From Bradyrhizobium erythrophlei (GTDB taxonomy: Bacteria; Pseudomonadota; Alphaproteobacteria; Rhizobiales; Xanthobacteraceae): a DNA stretch of 64,000 nucleotides. Both the position numbers and the translations under genes were made by a program. Location: NCBI RefSeq assembly GCF_900129425.1, contig NZ_LT670817.1, positions 3,844,001 through 3,908,000 on the forward strand, in the 5' to 3' direction. Shown here in pieces: positions 47,522 to 57,267 of this stretch. Below the pieces are notes generated by a model, which saw nothing but the letters and a program-made list of their open reading frames with translations, searched no databases and was not told the DNA's origin. Numbering within the stretch: position 1 is the stretch's first letter; the number at the start of each line of letters is the position of its first letter.

Positions 47522-48925
47522 TTATCCGGCGCGCACGCGAGGCAAACTGGATGCGGTTTCGCCGATCGCGGCCCTTCTGTCCACGACAGCGTGATGAAAT
47601 TGTTCGAGCACAAGGCCAAAGGCGGACAGATCCGCTTCGTCTATCGCTCCGTCTTCGTAGCAATCGAGGGTTTCACGGAGGATGTCGTCTGCTTCACATT
47701 GCAACGCATCCAGTTCATCGACGGAATCGATTTTTCGCACCAGTGCGATCGTGGCCAGCAGCTTTTCCCGGTGTAGCGTATTCAACTTTCGTTCGTCGCG
47801 CTTCATATAGTGGCGCAACCCGGCGCTGCCCGAACCGACGACGGAAAGAAGCAGAACCACGCCCCAGATGTAGTCGCTGTATTTATCCATGAAGGTTCGT
47901 TCGGTGCCGTCAATGTAGGCTGCTGCTCCGGGATGTGCGGGCAGCGCGGCATCCTTGTCCGTGTCGGGCTTCTCGATTTTCGCCGCGTTCGGCATCTCTC
48001 TTGCGAGCGAGGTGCGAACGGCGAATAGCTGCCGGATAAACGCTCCGGCGGCGTTGTCAGACAGGGACTTCGGGGCAACGATCAGGTGATTGACCCCTAC
48101 CGTCTCAATCGTGTCATCGGGTCGGGCGGGCGATGAAGTGAAGGAACTGCCGGGAATTTCCTCGGATTCGTAGAGCGGGTGCTTCGAAGCGATCGTCTCC
48201 GAAACGTCGATCGGAAGAAAGGTTGGTTCGCCCCTGACACGAGCGGTCGAGATGATTGCATCCGAGGTAATCTTGCTATCGAGCGGCCCCACCGTCATGA
48301 ACGCATCGATGGTTGGATCGCGCAGCATTTCCCCGATCTGGTTGGTGCCAAATAGCGAGATTTCCACCTTGTCTGGGCTGACACCCGATTCCTTCAGGAT
48401 CACTCGGAGCAATGTGGCGTTGACTTCCGTCCGGCCGACCACGCCGACGCGGTGCCCTGCGAGATCGTCGATCCCCTTGATTTTTGGTTTGGCTTCCTTC
48501 CTGGATGTCTTCCGCGAAAGGCCGGGAGCCGACCACAGGACCACAACGTTCTTGCGCAAGATCGCGACGGACTCCGTACCATCAGGCATTTCCTCATCGC
48601 CACGAACCACGGCGAGATCGGTTTTGCGGGTTCCGAGCAGTGCAGCGCTATCGACCGGGCCGGCAGTCGTGATCACGGAGAGCCGAACCGGACTTCCTTC
48701 AAGGGCAAAGGACTGCGCCAACGCCTGTATCAGTTTCTGGTCGTCGCTCCCCGATGGGCCCACCGCAATTCGCAGGGTTGTCGGTCGTAATACAAGAAAG
48801 GCAGCACCGACAATGGCCGCGAAGATCAGCAACCCGGCTGCCAGGAGCAGAAACGGCGAACTTTTGTTTTTCCGCCTCCGAAGCGACAAGTCCGGCGCGC
48901 CGTTCGATCCGTCTGATGAGGACAT
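47522..48925 (-). CDS. TAXI-family TRAP-type solute-binding protein, membrane anchored
   Basis: This 467-residue protein starts with a basic segment and one membrane helix (FLLLAAGLLIFAAIVGAAFL), then a periplasmic substrate-binding domain of the NMT1/TAXI type (TTLRIAVGPSGSDDQKLIQA, KTDLAVVRGDEE, GHRVGVVGRTEVNATLLRVI). A second membrane helix (IWGVVLLLSVVGSGSAGLRH) and a cytosolic helical tail follow. No TRAP permease gene is adjacent, so it may act as a sensor or with a distant permease. A truncated relative's anchor lies at 13112. Confidence 0.82.
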   Translation of the reverse strand: MSSSDGSNGAPDLSLRRRKNKSSPFLLLAAGLLIFAAIVGAAFLVLRPTTLRIAVGPSGSDDQKLIQALAQSFALEGSPVRLSVITTAGPVDSAALLGTRKTDLAVVRGDEEMPDGTESVAILRKNVVVLWSAPGLSRKTSRKEAKPKIKGIDDLAGHRVGVVGRTEVNATLLRVILKESGVSPDKVEISLFGTNQIGEMLRDPTIDAFMTVGPLDSKITSDAIISTARVRGEPTFLPIDVSETIASKHPLYESEEIPGSSFTSSPARPDDTIETVGVNHLIVAPKSLSDNAAGAFIRQLFAVRTSLAREMPNAAKIEKPDTDKDAALPAHPGAAAYIDGTERTFMDKYSDYIWGVVLLLSVVGSGSAGLRHYMKRDERKLNTLHREKLLATIALVRKIDSVDELDALQCEADDILRETLDCYEDGAIDEADLSAFGLVLEQFHHAVVDRRAAIGETASSLPRVRAG

Positions 48926-49059
48926 TGTTGCTGCCGAGCTACAAAGGACCGGTCGTGGACTTCAGGATAGCACGCTTATCGGTCCGGGTCATGACTGATC
49001 GGGAGATCCCCGAACACCGATCGGTTGGCGCAACGACGACGGACGCCGCTGAACCAATC

Positions 49060-50253
49060 CTAAGCGGCGTTGAAGGCCGCAAACCCGCGTTCCAGATCGG
49101 CTTTGAGATCGTCGACATTTTCCAGTCCGATATGGAGCCTTAAGGTCGGGCCGCCCGGTGACCACTTGGTGGCCGTGCGGTAGGGCTCGCAGTCGAAGGG
49201 AATGACGAGGCTCTCGAAGCCGCCCCACGAATAGCCCATTCCGAACAATTTGACGGTATCGAGCAAGGCATCGACCGCCTTCTGCGGCGCAGGCTTCAGA
49301 ACGATGCTGAACAGGCCGGAGGCACCGGTAAAATCCCGTTTCCAGATCGCATGGCCCGGATCGCTTTCCAGGGCAGGGTGCAACACCCTGGTCACCTCGG
49401 GCCGCGCCGCGAGCCATCGCGCCATCTCGAGCCCGGACCGGTGGTGTTGCGCGAGCCGCACCGCAAGCGTGCGCAGACCGCGCAGCGCTAGAAATACATC
49501 GTCCGGCCCGGCACAGATTCCCAATAGCTGGATCGCTTCCGATATCAGCGGCCATGCCCTGGCGTTTGCGGAAATGGTTCCGAACATGATGTCGGAATGT
49601 CCGCCGATATATTTGGTGGCGGCCTGCATGCTGATATCGACGCCTTGATCGAGCGAGCGGTGATAGAGCGGCGTCGCCCAGGTGTTGTCGTCGATGACAA
49701 GCGCGCCGCGCTCATGCGCGACGGAAGCGATCAAGGGAATGTCCGGCATTTCGAAGGTTTGCGAACCGGGCGCTTCGACCAGCACCGCCCTGGTGTTCGG
49801 CTTGAACAGTTCGGCGATGCCCGGGCCGATCAACGGATCGAAATAAGTCGTCGCGACGCCGTAACGGGAAAGCAGGCCTTCACAAAAATTGCGGGTCGGC
49901 CGGTAGGCATTGTCGCAGACCAGGAGATGATCGCCTGATTTCAGCACCGCAAGCAGCGCCGTGCTGATCGCCGACAGGCCCGAGGGCGCAAGGCCAACGC
50001 CGGCGCATTGTGGGCCTTCGAGCGCCATCAGCGCCTGCTGCAGCGCCTTGGTGGTCGGGGTTCCGCGGCGGCCGTACTGATACTCGCCGCGATGGGCGTG
50101 CAGATCTTCGGCCGTCGGATAAAGCACCGTGGATCCATGGACCACCGGGGGATTAACGAATCCCTTTTGCGCCTTGGTGTCGCGGCCGGCGGTCACCAGC
50201 GTGGTTTCCGCCTTCAGCGGCTGCGATGGTTCGTTATTGTCTGAAGAATTCAT
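49060..50253 (-). CDS. metC: Cystathionine beta-lyase
   Basis: This 397-residue PLP enzyme cleaves cystathionine to homocysteine, pyruvate and ammonia in methionine synthesis. It has the Cys/Met metabolism motifs: YQYGRRGTPTTKALQQALMA, LAPSGLSAISTALLAVL (PLP phosphate), YFDPLIGPGIAELF and the PLP lysine in SMQAATKYIGGHSDIMFGTI. The end PGGPTLRLHIGLENVDDLKA is typical. ATG 50253 is chosen because upstream codons in frame look non-coding. It is divergent from aapJ; the 332 bases between them hold no riboswitch that I can identify. Confidence 0.9.
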   Translation of the reverse strand: MNSSDNNEPSQPLKAETTLVTAGRDTKAQKGFVNPPVVHGSTVLYPTAEDLHAHRGEYQYGRRGTPTTKALQQALMALEGPQCAGVGLAPSGLSAISTALLAVLKSGDHLLVCDNAYRPTRNFCEGLLSRYGVATTYFDPLIGPGIAELFKPNTRAVLVEAPGSQTFEMPDIPLIASVAHERGALVIDDNTWATPLYHRSLDQGVDISMQAATKYIGGHSDIMFGTISANARAWPLISEAIQLLGICAGPDDVFLALRGLRTLAVRLAQHHRSGLEMARWLAARPEVTRVLHPALESDPGHAIWKRDFTGASGLFSIVLKPAPQKAVDALLDTVKLFGMGYSWGGFESLVIPFDCEPYRTATKWSPGGPTLRLHIGLENVDDLKADLERGFAAFNAA

Positions 50254-50585
50254 ACGTCCGCTGCTCTCGAATGACTTTTTGCCGCAGCCGCGGTTGGCTG
50301 GAAACCTCGCCGGACGGCGGGTTCGGGCTGGGTTTGTTACTAACAGGACACAGAAGACGGTCGTCAACCCCTTGACCCGGATCGCCAGTCGTTCTGTGAT
50401 GCGCGGGAAGTTATTCCGTCGCTGCACGTTGAGGGGCCTGCCGCGATCTTCGATCCATCGCTGACCGGACTGCGCGTTAGGCTGCCTTGTCAGACTGGCG
50501 TTGGCGGCAGTGGATCACAGGGTTGGCCCGTCGGCGTCCGCGATGGTAAGCAAACGTTCCCGGACGACCCTTGAAAGGCTTTTTC

Positions 50586-51602
50586 ATGAAACGCGTATCA
50601 CTGGTTTTCGCCCTCGCTTTCGCCGCCGGTCTTTCGATCCAAGCCGCGTCAGCGCAAACGCTGAAGACGGTCAAGGACCGGGGCATGTTATCCTGCGGCG
50701 TGAGCCAAGGCTTGCCGGGCTTTTCGTCCCCCGACGACAAGGGCAACTGGACCGGGCTCGATGTCGATGTCTGTCGCGCGGTGGCCGCCGCGATCTTCGA
50801 CGACCCGACCAAGGTCAAGTTCGTGCCGTTGTCGGCCAAGGATCGCTTCACGGCGCTGCAGAGCGGCGAAATCGACGTGCTTTCGCGCAATACGACCTGG
50901 ACGCTTTCCCGCGACACCTCGCTCGGCGCCAATTTCACCGGCGTGACCTATTATGACGGTCAGGGTTTTCTGGTGAAAAAATCCCTGAAGGTCAATTCGG
51001 CGCTGGAGTTGAACAGCGCGTCCGTCTGCGTGCAGACCGGCACCACCACGGAACAGAATCTGGCCGACTATTTCAAAAGCAACAACATGAAGTATGAGGT
51101 GATCGCATTCGGCAGCGCCGACGAAACCATCAAGGCCTATGAGTCCGGGCGCTGCGACGTCTTCACCTCTGACGTATCGCAGCTCTATGCCGAGCGTCTG
51201 AAGCTTTCGAATCCGGCCGATCATGCCGTGCTTCCGGAGGTGATCTCGAAAGAGCCGCTCGGCCCGATGGTGCGCCACGGCGACGATCAATGGTTTGATC
51301 TCGTGAAGTGGACACTGTTTGCGATGGTTGACGCCGAAGAGCTCGGCATTACCCAAAAGAACGTCGACGACATGGCGAAATCGGACAAGCCGGAGCTCAA
51401 GCGCGTATTCGGAACCGACGGCAATCTCGGCGAACAGCTCGGGGTCACCAAGGACTGGGTGTCGCGGATCGTGAAGGCCGTCGGCAACTATGGCGAAGCC
51501 TTCGACCGCAACGTCGGCGCCGGCTCGAAGCTCGGAATTGCCCGCGGGCTCAATCAGCTCTGGAACAAGGGCGGCATTCAATACGCGCCGCCGATTCGCT
51601 GA
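50586..51602 (+). CDS. aapJ: General L-amino acid ABC transporter, periplasmic binding protein
   Basis: The 338-residue binding protein has a signal peptide (MKRVSLVFALAFAAGLSIQA, cleavage after SAQ region) and the SBP_bac_3 fold: GLPGFSSPDDKGNWTGLDVD, VCRAVAAAIFDDPTKVKFVP, GEIDVLSRNTTWTLSRDTS. The AapJ/BztA signature NTTWT and the long C-terminal half (GTDGNLGEQLGVTKDWVSRI, GIARGLNQLWNKGGIQYAPP) identify the general amino-acid transporter. ATG 50586 rather than 50571 gives the normal signal peptide. It is the first gene of aapJQMP. Confidence 0.93.
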   Translation: MKRVSLVFALAFAAGLSIQAASAQTLKTVKDRGMLSCGVSQGLPGFSSPDDKGNWTGLDVDVCRAVAAAIFDDPTKVKFVPLSAKDRFTALQSGEIDVLSRNTTWTLSRDTSLGANFTGVTYYDGQGFLVKKSLKVNSALELNSASVCVQTGTTTEQNLADYFKSNNMKYEVIAFGSADETIKAYESGRCDVFTSDVSQLYAERLKLSNPADHAVLPEVISKEPLGPMVRHGDDQWFDLVKWTLFAMVDAEELGITQKNVDDMAKSDKPELKRVFGTDGNLGEQLGVTKDWVSRIVKAVGNYGEAFDRNVGAGSKLGIARGLNQLWNKGGIQYAPPIR

Positions 51603-51623
51603 TCGCGGCAAGCGGCCGCGGCG

Positions 51624-52829
51624 ATGAACACCGAGCCCCGAACACCGCCGCCGCAGTTTGTCGCCAAATTGCGGCGCGCGCTCGGGGGACGTGCGGGCTG
51701 GGGCGGATTTGTCCTCCAGATTTTGTTCGTCGCCGTGCTCGCCTGGATTGGCTATGAAATCGTCGCCAACGCCCGAGTCAATTTGGAGTCGCAGCGGATC
51801 ACGTCCGGCTTCGGGTTCCTGTCGAATACGGCAGGTTTTGACGTCAGCCAAAACCTGATTCCGTATTCCGGATCCGACACCTATACCCGCGTGTTTTTCG
51901 TGGGCCTGGTCAATACGCTTGTGGTCGCGGTCATCGGCATCTTCTTCGCGACCGTGATCGGATTTATCGTAGCCCTTGGCCGCCTGTCGCCGAATTGGCT
52001 GCTGTCGCGGATCTCCGGCGGCTATGTCGAACTGGTGCGCAACCTGCCGGTGCTGTTTCAGATCTTGTTCTGGTATCTCGCCGTGCTCGGCGCGTTGCCC
52101 GGTCCGCGGCAAAGCATTTCGCTGTTCGGCAGCATATTTCTCTCAAACCGCGGCCTGGTCATTCCAAGGCCTGTTCCCCAGGCGGGGCTGGAAGCCGTGG
52201 CGGTCGCTCTGCTGATTGCGATTATCGCTTCACTGCTGCTGCGGACTTACGCGCGACGGCAACTGTTTCAGACCGGCAAGCTGTTGACGATTTGGCCCTA
52301 TATCGTTGGCCTGCTGATTGGATTGCCGCTGGTTGCGTCACTGGTCTTCGGTGCGCCGGTCAGTTTTGAAATACCCGAACTCAAGGGATTCAATTTTTCC
52401 GGCGGCTCGCGCGTCATTCCGGAATTCGTGGCGCTGACGCTGGCGCTTTCGACGTATACCGCCGCCTTCATCGCCGAAATCGTGCGGGCCGGAATCCAGT
52501 CGGTTCACAAGGGACAGATGGAAGCCGGCGCATCGCTCGGCCTGACGCGCGGTTTGAGCTTGCGGCTGATCGTGGTGCCGCAGGCCTTGCGCGTCATCCT
52601 GCCGCCGCTGACCAACCAGTATCTCAATCTCACCAAGAACTCGTCGTTGGCGGTGGCGATCGGATATCCCGACCTGGTCTCTGTGTTCGCCGGCACGACG
52701 CTCAGCCAGACCGGCCAGGCGATTGAAATCATCGCCATCACCATGGGCGTCTATCTGCTGATTTCGCTCGTGACCAGCGCGATCATGAGCTTCTACGGAT
52801 GGCGGATCGGCCGGAGCATGGGGACATGA
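51624..52829 (+). CDS. aapQ: General L-amino acid ABC transporter, permease AapQ
   Basis: This 401-residue inner-membrane permease belongs to the HisMQ family. The long N-terminal extension (WGGFVLQILFVAVLAWIGYE) and the periplasmic loop before the core are typical of AapQ/BztB. The EAA loop reads EAGASLGLTRGLSLRLIVVP, QALRVILPPLTNQYLNLTKN, the contact with the ATPase. The stop overlaps the aapM start (ATGA). It pairs with AapM to form the membrane channel. Confidence 0.93.
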   Translation: MNTEPRTPPPQFVAKLRRALGGRAGWGGFVLQILFVAVLAWIGYEIVANARVNLESQRITSGFGFLSNTAGFDVSQNLIPYSGSDTYTRVFFVGLVNTLVVAVIGIFFATVIGFIVALGRLSPNWLLSRISGGYVELVRNLPVLFQILFWYLAVLGALPGPRQSISLFGSIFLSNRGLVIPRPVPQAGLEAVAVALLIAIIASLLLRTYARRQLFQTGKLLTIWPYIVGLLIGLPLVASLVFGAPVSFEIPELKGFNFSGGSRVIPEFVALTLALSTYTAAFIAEIVRAGIQSVHKGQMEAGASLGLTRGLSLRLIVVPQALRVILPPLTNQYLNLTKNSSLAVAIGYPDLVSVFAGTTLSQTGQAIEIIAITMGVYLLISLVTSAIMSFYGWRIGRSMGT

Positions 52830-54349
52830 GCGAGATAGCCGCCTCGTCCTTCGTCCGGCAGGAACTCATGCCCGAGCGGCCGGCGCCGATCAAGACCACC
52901 GGCTTTATCGGCTTCCTGCGCACCCGGCTGTTCAATTCTCCGACCAATATCCTGCTCACCATCGTCAGCATCCTCCTGCTGTGGTTTACCGTTGTTCCCG
53001 CCGTAAAATTTCTGCTGGTCGACGCGGTCTGGCACGGGACCGACCGCGATGCCTGTCTTGCCGAACATGCGGGACACGTAGTCGGCGCGTGCTGGCCTTA
53101 TGTGGCGGCGAAATTCACCCAATTCATCTACGGATTTTATCCTGAACCCGAGCGATGGCGGGTCAATCTGACCTTTCTCCTGGCGGCGGTGCTGCTGCTG
53201 CCCCTGTTGATTCCGCGTCTTCCCGCCAAGGGCGCCAATGCCGCGCTGTTCTTCATCGCCTTTCCCGTGGTTGCGTTTTTCCTGCTGCATGGCGGCGGGC
53301 TGAAAGGCTTCGGCATTAGCTGGACGGCCAGCCTTTTATCGGGGTTTGTCGACAGCATCGGTGATGCCGGCCGCCAGCTTGCAAGCGCGGGCGAGGCAAC
53401 GGCGGTCATCGGACCGCTGCTAACGCTGCTGGGCAAGCTTGTGGTGCTGCTGAGCACCGCCATTTCCTTCGTGATCTGGCCGCTGGTCTGGCTTCGCGAT
53501 CAGATCCAGGCGACCTCACGCCCGGTGTGGGCCGACTTCGCGGCGTCAGCCGTGATCGTCTCGGTGCTGCTGTTCGCCCTGAATGGCGGTTTCCGCACCG
53601 GATGGCGTTCCCTTGTCATCAGCCTGATCGTGTTCGCCGGCATTGGCGTGGTGATATCAGCGATGGGTCTCGATCGCGGCGGATTGCCTTTGGTCGATAC
53701 CCGGCTGTGGGGCGGTCTTCTGGTGACGCTGGTGGTCGCTGTCACCGGCATCGTTGCCTCGATGCCGGTCGGTATCGCCCTGGCACTGGGCCGGCGGGCG
53801 ACGATTCCATTGATCCGGATTTTTTCGATTACGTTTATCGAACTCTGGCGCGGCGTCCCGCTGATTACGGTGCTGTTTTTCGCGACCTACATGCTGCCGC
53901 TGTTCATGCCCGGAAATTTCACCATCGATGGCCTGGTTCGCGTCCTGATCGGCGTCGCGCTGTTTTCCGGCGCCTATAATGCGGAAGTGATCCGCGGCGG
54001 CCTGCAGGCGGTCCCGCGCGGGCAGGGCGAGGCCGCCAGCGCGCTCGGCCTTTCCTGGTGGAAAACCACGGCGCTGATCGTGATGCCGCAGGCCTTGCGC
54101 CATGTCATTCCCGGCCTCGTCAACAGCTTCATCGCCCTGTTCAAGGACACTTCCCTGGTGTCGATCGTGGCGCTGTTCGATCTGCTGGGTTCATTGCGGG
54201 CGTCGTTCTCCGATCCGAACTGGGCGACGCCGACGACCTTGTTCACGGGATTTGCATTCACCGGAATGATCTACTTCACCTTCTGTTTTGGCATGTCGCG
54301 CTATTCGCTGTTCGTCGAGAACAGGCTGAACGCCCACCGCCGTAGCTGA
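52826..54349 (+). CDS. aapM: General L-amino acid ABC transporter, permease AapM
   Basis: The 507-residue permease has about eight membrane helices, more than usual for HisMQ proteins, as known for AapM/BztC. The EAA motif is GEAASALGLSWWKTTALIVM, PQALRHVIPGLVNSFIALFK. The N-terminal part includes a large periplasmic loop (AEHAGHVVGACWPYVAAKF). ATG 52826 overlaps the aapQ stop; the longer frame from 52799 is rejected. Confidence 0.93.
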   Translation: MSEIAASSFVRQELMPERPAPIKTTGFIGFLRTRLFNSPTNILLTIVSILLLWFTVVPAVKFLLVDAVWHGTDRDACLAEHAGHVVGACWPYVAAKFTQFIYGFYPEPERWRVNLTFLLAAVLLLPLLIPRLPAKGANAALFFIAFPVVAFFLLHGGGLKGFGISWTASLLSGFVDSIGDAGRQLASAGEATAVIGPLLTLLGKLVVLLSTAISFVIWPLVWLRDQIQATSRPVWADFAASAVIVSVLLFALNGGFRTGWRSLVISLIVFAGIGVVISAMGLDRGGLPLVDTRLWGGLLVTLVVAVTGIVASMPVGIALALGRRATIPLIRIFSITFIELWRGVPLITVLFFATYMLPLFMPGNFTIDGLVRVLIGVALFSGAYNAEVIRGGLQAVPRGQGEAASALGLSWWKTTALIVMPQALRHVIPGLVNSFIALFKDTSLVSIVALFDLLGSLRASFSDPNWATPTTLFTGFAFTGMIYFTFCFGMSRYSLFVENRLNAHRRS

Positions 54350-54358
54350 GTACTGACC

Positions 54359-55099
54359 ATGACCGAGAACTCGATCGTCAACATTGCCGGCCTCAACAAA
54401 TGGTTCGGCGATTTTCACGTGCTGCGCGACATCAACCTCGACGTCGGCAAGGGCGAGCGCATCGTGATCTGCGGCCCGTCGGGGTCGGGCAAATCGACCC
54501 TGATCCGCTGCATCAACGCGCTGGAGGAATTCCAGGAAGGCGAGATCGTCGTCGACAGCATCGAATTGGGACCGAATTTGCGGCGCGTGGATGAGGTGCG
54601 GCGCGAGGTCGGCATGGTGTTCCAGAGTTTCAACCTGTTTCCGCATTTGACCGTGCTGGAGAACTGCACGCTGGCGCCGATCTGGGTGCGCAACATCCCG
54701 AAGAAGGACGCCGAAGCCGCCGCCATGAAATATCTGGAACGGGTGAAGATCCCGCACCAGGCCAATAAATTTCCCGGCCAGATGTCGGGCGGTCAGCAGC
54801 AGCGCGTCGCGATCGCCCGCGCGCTGACCATGAACCCGAAGGTCATGCTATTCGACGAGCCGACCTCGGCGCTGGATCCCGAGATGGTCAAGGAAGTGCT
54901 CGATACCATGGTCGACCTCGCCAATGAGGGCATGACCATGCTGGTGGTCACTCACGAAATGGGATTTGCCCGCGAAGTGGCCGATCGCATCGTGTTCATG
55001 GACGAAGGCCAAATTATCGAGATGAACACGCCTTCGAATTTCTTCGCCGACGCGCAGCACGCGCGCACCAGGTTGTTTCTCAGTCAGATATTGCGGTAG
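54359..55099 (+). CDS. aapP: General L-amino acid ABC transporter, ATPase AapP
   Basis: The 246-residue ATPase powers the Aap transporter. Motifs in order are Walker A GPSGSGKST (about residue 39), Q-loop VFQSFNLFPHLTVLEN, signature MSGGQQQRVAIARALTM, Walker B MLFDEPTSALDPEMV and the H-loop VTHEMGFA. It starts nine bases after aapM and is the last gene of the operon. Confidence 0.95.
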   Translation: MTENSIVNIAGLNKWFGDFHVLRDINLDVGKGERIVICGPSGSGKSTLIRCINALEEFQEGEIVVDSIELGPNLRRVDEVRREVGMVFQSFNLFPHLTVLENCTLAPIWVRNIPKKDAEAAAMKYLERVKIPHQANKFPGQMSGGQQQRVAIARALTMNPKVMLFDEPTSALDPEMVKEVLDTMVDLANEGMTMLVVTHEMGFAREVADRIVFMDEGQIIEMNTPSNFFADAQHARTRLFLSQILR

Positions 55100-55193
55100 G
55101 TCAGACGAACAGCGCGAACAGGGGATCGCGAATAGAGAATCGAGAAATTTTCATTCGCTACCCGTCATGGGGATTTTCTCTCGGGGATTTTCC

Positions 55194-57119
55194 ATGAACT
55201 CCCTTCATGTCACCGGCTTCTTGCGCCTCGCTTTCTCGATCGTTTTCGCCTGGATGGTTTTTGCCACAGGCGCCGACGCAGCGGTGCGGCAGACACAGCT
55301 TGAGCTGACAGCGGCCAACATCGCCAGCGTGGTCGATCCGCTGATGGCGGAGTGGATCGGCAAGCACCAGGGCCCTGGTGCCGTTGTCGTGGTGGTGACG
55401 CGCGATGGCCCGGTTTTCGCCAAGGGCTATGGTTTTTCGGACATCGGTGCCAAAAAGCCGTTCACGGCCGATGCGACGCTGGTGCGGCCAGGATCAATCT
55501 CGAAGCTATTCACCGGCATCGCCGTCATGCAGCTCGTGGACGCAGGCCGGCTCGATCTCGACCGCGACGTCAACGGTTACATCGACTTCGCCATTCCGAC
55601 GCCACAGGGCGGCGTTCCCGTCACGCTGCGCCGGCTGTTGACGCATCGGGCCGGTTTCGAGGAACATGCGAAAGGATTGTTCTCGAGAAACCGCGAGCCT
55701 GAACCGCTCGGGCGTTGGCTCGCGAAAAATCTGCCGCAGCGTCTGTTTCCCAACGGCGATGTCGAGGCCTATTCCAATTATGGAATCGCGCTCGCCGGCT
55801 ATATCGTCGAACGCGTTTCGGGTGAGCCCTACGCCTCCTATATTCAGCGGCATATTCTGGATCCGCTCGGTATGAGCCACTCGACATTCCAGCAGCCGTT
55901 GCCGGACGATCTCGAGCCGCTGATGGCAAAAGGTTACCGCAGATCCGACAAGCCGCCGCTGCCGTTTTTCGAGACCATCGCCGCCGCGCCGGCCGGTGCG
56001 CTTTCGGCGACAGGCGAGGACATGGGCCGGTTCATCCGCGCGCTGATGAATGGCGGCGAACTCGATGGCGTTCGCATCCTGCCCAAGGTGCTGCTTGACC
56101 AAATGATGGCGCCGGGCAACGCGACATCGGCCGGATACCTCGGTCTCGTGTTCCTCGGAACCAAAATCGCGGGCCATGACTCGATCGGGCATGACGGCGA
56201 AACCATGACGTTCTTCAGCGAGTTGAGGTTTTTCCCCGAGCAGGGCGTCGGAATTTTTGTATCACGCGACGGAATTGGAGAAATCAAGAATTCCAGCGAG
56301 ATGCCCCGTCCTGTGGCGGCCATTGCCCGACGTTTTCTGCCCAGGGCGACGGAATGGGAAGATGCGGGCGCCGCCAGCTTTCCGAGCGCGGAGCGTGTGG
56401 CCGGCATCTATCAGACGAGCAGGCGCAGCGAGTCGTCCTTTGTCAGATTATCCGCACTGCTGGCGCAGATTGTCGTCAAGGTCGACGGGGACGGGCATGT
56501 GCGAGCGTTATCTGCGATCTGGCCGTTCGGTAATGGCGCGCCCTGGAAGCGCGTTCAGCGCGATCTCTACGAAGGGCCAGGCGCGCGCTTCGCCTTTGTC
56601 GATGACGGCGGCTCCAATTCGTACCTGGCCACGCCGGCTTTTCGTCTGCAGCGCGTGCCCTGGTCGCTCGATCTGCGCTGGATCGCGCCGGCGCTGGTTG
56701 CGAGCACGGCGGTCGTACTGCTGACGTTGCTGGGTTGGCCGGTCGCTGCGTTATGGCGTTACCGGCGCAAGCGGCGATGGAGCGAGGGCAGGGGCGACCA
56801 AAGCAACTTTCTCGCCGTCAGGCTGGTCGTGCTGGTCGATGCGGCCGTCATTGGCGCTACCGCGGTGCTTTTTGCCATGAGTTCAGACTTCACCATTTTC
56901 AATGACGGTCTCGATCCCTGGCTGCTGGCGCTCTATGCCTTCGCGTGGCTCGGCGTGTTCGGCGCGGTGCTGACGCTGGCGGCGGCCGCCAGGTTCTGGC
57001 GCCACGGCATCGGCAGCCGATGGTCGCGTATCCATCACACGCTGATTGCCGCCAGCAGCGTGATGATCGCGTGGTTTTTCCTGACATTCCATATCGCTGG
57101 GACGACGCTGAGTTATTAA
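55194..57119 (+). CDS. Beta-lactamase-class-C-like serine hydrolase with C-terminal membrane helices
   Basis: This 641-residue protein has a signal peptide (FLRLAFSIVFAWMVFATGAD) and a periplasmic beta-lactamase/D-aminopeptidase domain. The nucleophile SxxK is in RPGSISKLFTG (about residue 100), the second motif is YSNYG and the third lies near GHDGET (HxG-type). After residue 480 four membrane helices follow (APALVASTAVVLLTLLGWPV; LVVLVDAAVIGATAVLFAMS; LLALYAFAWLGVFGAVLTLA; TLIAASSVMIAWFFLTFHIA). The substrate may be a peptide or D-amino-acid ester; true beta-lactamase activity is not expected. ATG 55167 is an alternative start. Confidence 0.85.
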   Translation: MNSLHVTGFLRLAFSIVFAWMVFATGADAAVRQTQLELTAANIASVVDPLMAEWIGKHQGPGAVVVVVTRDGPVFAKGYGFSDIGAKKPFTADATLVRPGSISKLFTGIAVMQLVDAGRLDLDRDVNGYIDFAIPTPQGGVPVTLRRLLTHRAGFEEHAKGLFSRNREPEPLGRWLAKNLPQRLFPNGDVEAYSNYGIALAGYIVERVSGEPYASYIQRHILDPLGMSHSTFQQPLPDDLEPLMAKGYRRSDKPPLPFFETIAAAPAGALSATGEDMGRFIRALMNGGELDGVRILPKVLLDQMMAPGNATSAGYLGLVFLGTKIAGHDSIGHDGETMTFFSELRFFPEQGVGIFVSRDGIGEIKNSSEMPRPVAAIARRFLPRATEWEDAGAASFPSAERVAGIYQTSRRSESSFVRLSALLAQIVVKVDGDGHVRALSAIWPFGNGAPWKRVQRDLYEGPGARFAFVDDGGSNSYLATPAFRLQRVPWSLDLRWIAPALVASTAVVLLTLLGWPVAALWRYRRKRRWSEGRGDQSNFLAVRLVVLVDAAVIGATAVLFAMSSDFTIFNDGLDPWLLALYAFAWLGVFGAVLTLAAAARFWRHGIGSRWSRIHHTLIAASSVMIAWFFLTFHIAGTTLSY

Positions 57120-57267
57120 GCCCGTTGAATGCGGCCTTGTCAGTGTCCGCCGCAGGCCGATTTTGGAAATCAGCGAAAGCAATTGGAAACCATAGAGCGG
57201 CCGGACCGAAGCCCGTTCACCGCGCGGAAAGCAGTTTGTGCGCAGTTGGCGTAAAGGAGGTGCGCCA

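Noticed and set aside
50254..50570. Possible SAM riboswitch upstream of metC
   Set aside because: No SAM-I or SAM-II core that I could draw with confidence; a covariance-model search would decide.
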